In this document: positions 62,677-64,000 of the stretch, one piece after another
Layout: every line of letters begins with the position of its first letter
How positions within the stretch are numbered: the first letter of the stretch is position 1
Assembly (NCBI GenBank): GCA_015068035.1
Contig: SVLI01000003.1
Span: forward strand, 1-64,000
DNA length: 64,000 bases
From: Oscillospiraceae bacterium
Lineage (GTDB): Bacteria; Bacillota; Clostridia; Oscillospirales; Oscillospiraceae
Direction of reading: 5' to 3'
Program-made: the position numbers and the translations under genes
Notes under the pieces: model-generated
What the model was told of the DNA's origin: nothing
The model's database searches: none
Seen by the model: the letters and a program-made list of their open reading frames with translations, nothing else

Positions 62677-64000
62677 ATGGACGAGAACGAATTTGTATTT
62701 GATATGACGGAAAAATGCGAAATGCCGCTGTTGCCGCTTCGCGGACTGACGGCTTTTCCCGGCATGCTGCTGAGCTTTGATGTGGAGCGGGATATCTCTG
62801 TCGCTGCATTGAATTTGGCCATGCAGGGCGATCGTATTATCTTTCTGACTGCACAGCGGGACATTACGCTCGAGACACCCGAGGCGGATGACCTCTATGA
62901 GATCGGCGTTATTTGCCGCCTGCGGCAGATGCTGCGTGTGCCCGGCGTCAAGACGGCGCGCGCTATGGTTCAGGGTGTTGCCAGAGGTCGCTTTTCCAAG
63001 CTTTATCGCAAGGATAACTGCTTCCACGCTGAGATTGAGCCGCTGTCCGATCAGAAGAGTACATCAAGTGAGAAAATGATAGAGGCGCTGCTTCGCCAAA
63101 GCTGTGACCTCTTTGATCAATATGCGCAGTTTTCTGACTCTGTAACGCCGGAAACGCTTGTTCAGGTGATTGCATCGACAGAGCCTGGATATCTTGCTGA
63201 CTTTATCGCGCAGAACATCTTCCTGCGCTATCAGAATAAGCAGCTTGTTCTGGAAGAACTGCGCCCGGTGCAGCGTCTTAAGCTGGTGAACCGGCTTATG
63301 AATAAAGAGCTGGAGATCCTGCGGATCGAGCACGATCTGCGCGAGACGACCCGTGAGCAGATGAGCCGCAGCCAGCGGGAATATTATCTGCGTGAACAGC
63401 TCAAAGTCATTCAGACGGAACTGGGTGAGGACGAAGACAGCACGGATGAGCTGGGCAATTACCGCACGAAGATCCGCGCGCTGGGCTTTGATGAAGAGAC
63501 GGAGAAGAAGCTGCTTAAAGAGGTATCGCGTCTGAGTAAGCAGCCCTTCGGCTCTGCTGAGGCGTCTGTGATTCGCAGCTATCTGGATACCGTGCTGGAA
63601 CTGCCCTGGCATACCCAGACGAAAGAGACAGTTGACATTGCGAAAGCAGCGAAGATTTTGGATGCTGACCATTTTGGCATGGAAAAGGTTAAGGACCGCA
63701 TTTTGGAGTTCCTTTCTGTCCGCCAGCTTGCCCCGGATATGCGCGGTGGCGTGATTTGCCTGATCGGCCCTCCGGGTGTCGGCAAAACCAGCATTGCCAT
63801 GAGTCTTGCAAAGGCGATGAACAGAAAGCTTGCGCGTATCTCGCTCGGCGGCGTGCATGATGAGGCAGAGATTCGCGGTCACAGAAAAACCTATGTCGGC
63901 GCGATGCCTGGACGCATCATTGCCGGTCTTCAGCAGGCCGGCAGCAAAAACGCGCTGATCGTTTTGGACGAAATTGATAAGTTGGGTAGTGATTATCGCG
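62677..64000 (+). CDS. lon: ATP-dependent protease Lon, truncated by the window edge
   Basis: The first 441 codons of a Lon-type protease are present. The N-terminal substrate domain is PLLPLRGLTAFPGMLLSFDV onward. The linker has the helical SRSQREYYLREQLKVIQTELG, and the AAA domain has Walker A GPPGVGKTS followed by ISLGGVHDEAEIRGHRKTYVGAMPG and VLDEIDKLG. The proteolytic domain with the Ser-Lys dyad should lie to the right of 64000. ATG 62677 is preceded by GGGAG about 8 bp away. Confidence 0.96.
   Translation, partial: MDENEFVFDMTEKCEMPLLPLRGLTAFPGMLLSFDVERDISVAALNLAMQGDRIIFLTAQRDITLETPEADDLYEIGVICRLRQMLRVPGVKTARAMVQGVARGRFSKLYRKDNCFHAEIEPLSDQKSTSSEKMIEALLRQSCDLFDQYAQFSDSVTPETLVQVIASTEPGYLADFIAQNIFLRYQNKQLVLEELRPVQRLKLVNRLMNKELEILRIEHDLRETTREQMSRSQREYYLREQLKVIQTELGEDEDSTDELGNYRTKIRALGFDEETEKKLLKEVSRLSKQPFGSAEASVIRSYLDTVLELPWHTQTKETVDIAKAAKILDADHFGMEKVKDRILEFLSVRQLAPDMRGGVICLIGPPGVGKTSIAMSLAKAMNRKLARISLGGVHDEAEIRGHRKTYVGAMPGRIIAGLQQAGSKNALIVLDEIDKLGSDYR

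Overview
The window looks like a chromosome segment from an anaerobic, gut-type Clostridia, probably Oscillospiraceae/Ruminococcaceae-like. This is inferred from gene content, not from a marker phylogeny. The pointers are a Firmicutes-style housekeeping order (dprA-topA-trmFO-plsX-rnc-smc-ftsY, rpsB-tsf-lepB-rbgA-rnhB-yraN, tig-clpP-clpX-lon), a class B sortase, an anaerobic sulfatase maturase, 2-hydroxyacyl-CoA dehydratase homologues, and near-consensus sigma-A promoters with strong ribosome sites. No rRNA, tRNA or CRISPR array was seen.

The left end (1-5.96 kb) is an AT-rich mobile or defence-type island. It holds a C-terminal scrap of one tyrosine recombinase, three leftward genes (a 216-aa protein with a HEPN-like Arg-Asn-x-x-His motif, a 604-aa DUF4209-like protein ending in a HEPN Arg-x4-His motif, and a Fic protein), a ribbon-helix-helix regulator with its own promoter, and a Tn916-type integrase whose N-terminal domain is out of frame. 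Short direct repeats lie just after the integrase.

The next part (5.98-17.1 kb) is accessory. It starts with a sulfatase module: radical-SAM maturase, TauE/SafE-type exporter and a Cys-type sulfatase. A lipoprotein and a membrane protein follow, in an interval delimited by two identical terminator hairpins. Then come a flavoenzyme and a class B sortase, divergent around a perfect 12-bp inverted repeat. A decayed stretch with a GNAT gene and two broken ORFs ends this part.

From 17.1 to 31.8 kb there is a catabolic region. It contains a sialate O-acetylesterase-like SGNH hydrolase, a second old-yellow-enzyme/FAD/FeS reductase, a FAD oxidoreductase and galE. A five-gene operon follows (two HgdB/BcrB-like subunits, a CaiB/BaiF CoA-transferase, a FAD oxidoreductase, a DUF3237 protein), converging on a fumarate-reductase-like flavoprotein plus double-cupin pair. 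With the flavoenzyme at 12.8 kb there are five flavoproteins, a CoA-transferase and a dehydratase-like pair. This suggests an anaerobic pathway for a CoA-activated substrate that I cannot name, and it is the best candidate for an undescribed system here. One dehydratase subunit lacks the cysteines expected to hold its Fe-S cluster.

From about 32 kb to the right edge the content is dense housekeeping, nearly all on the plus strand: a MATE transporter, then RNA methylation, DNA processing, topoisomerase, tRNA modification, lipid and RNA metabolism, SMC and FtsY, a chain of overlapping small genes with a nadD-yqeK fusion, cell-wall LCP ligase, rsfS, leuS, rpsB-tsf, lepB-rbgA-rnhB-yraN, thrC, and the proteostasis set tig-clpP-clpX-lon. 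Lon is cut by the window edge.
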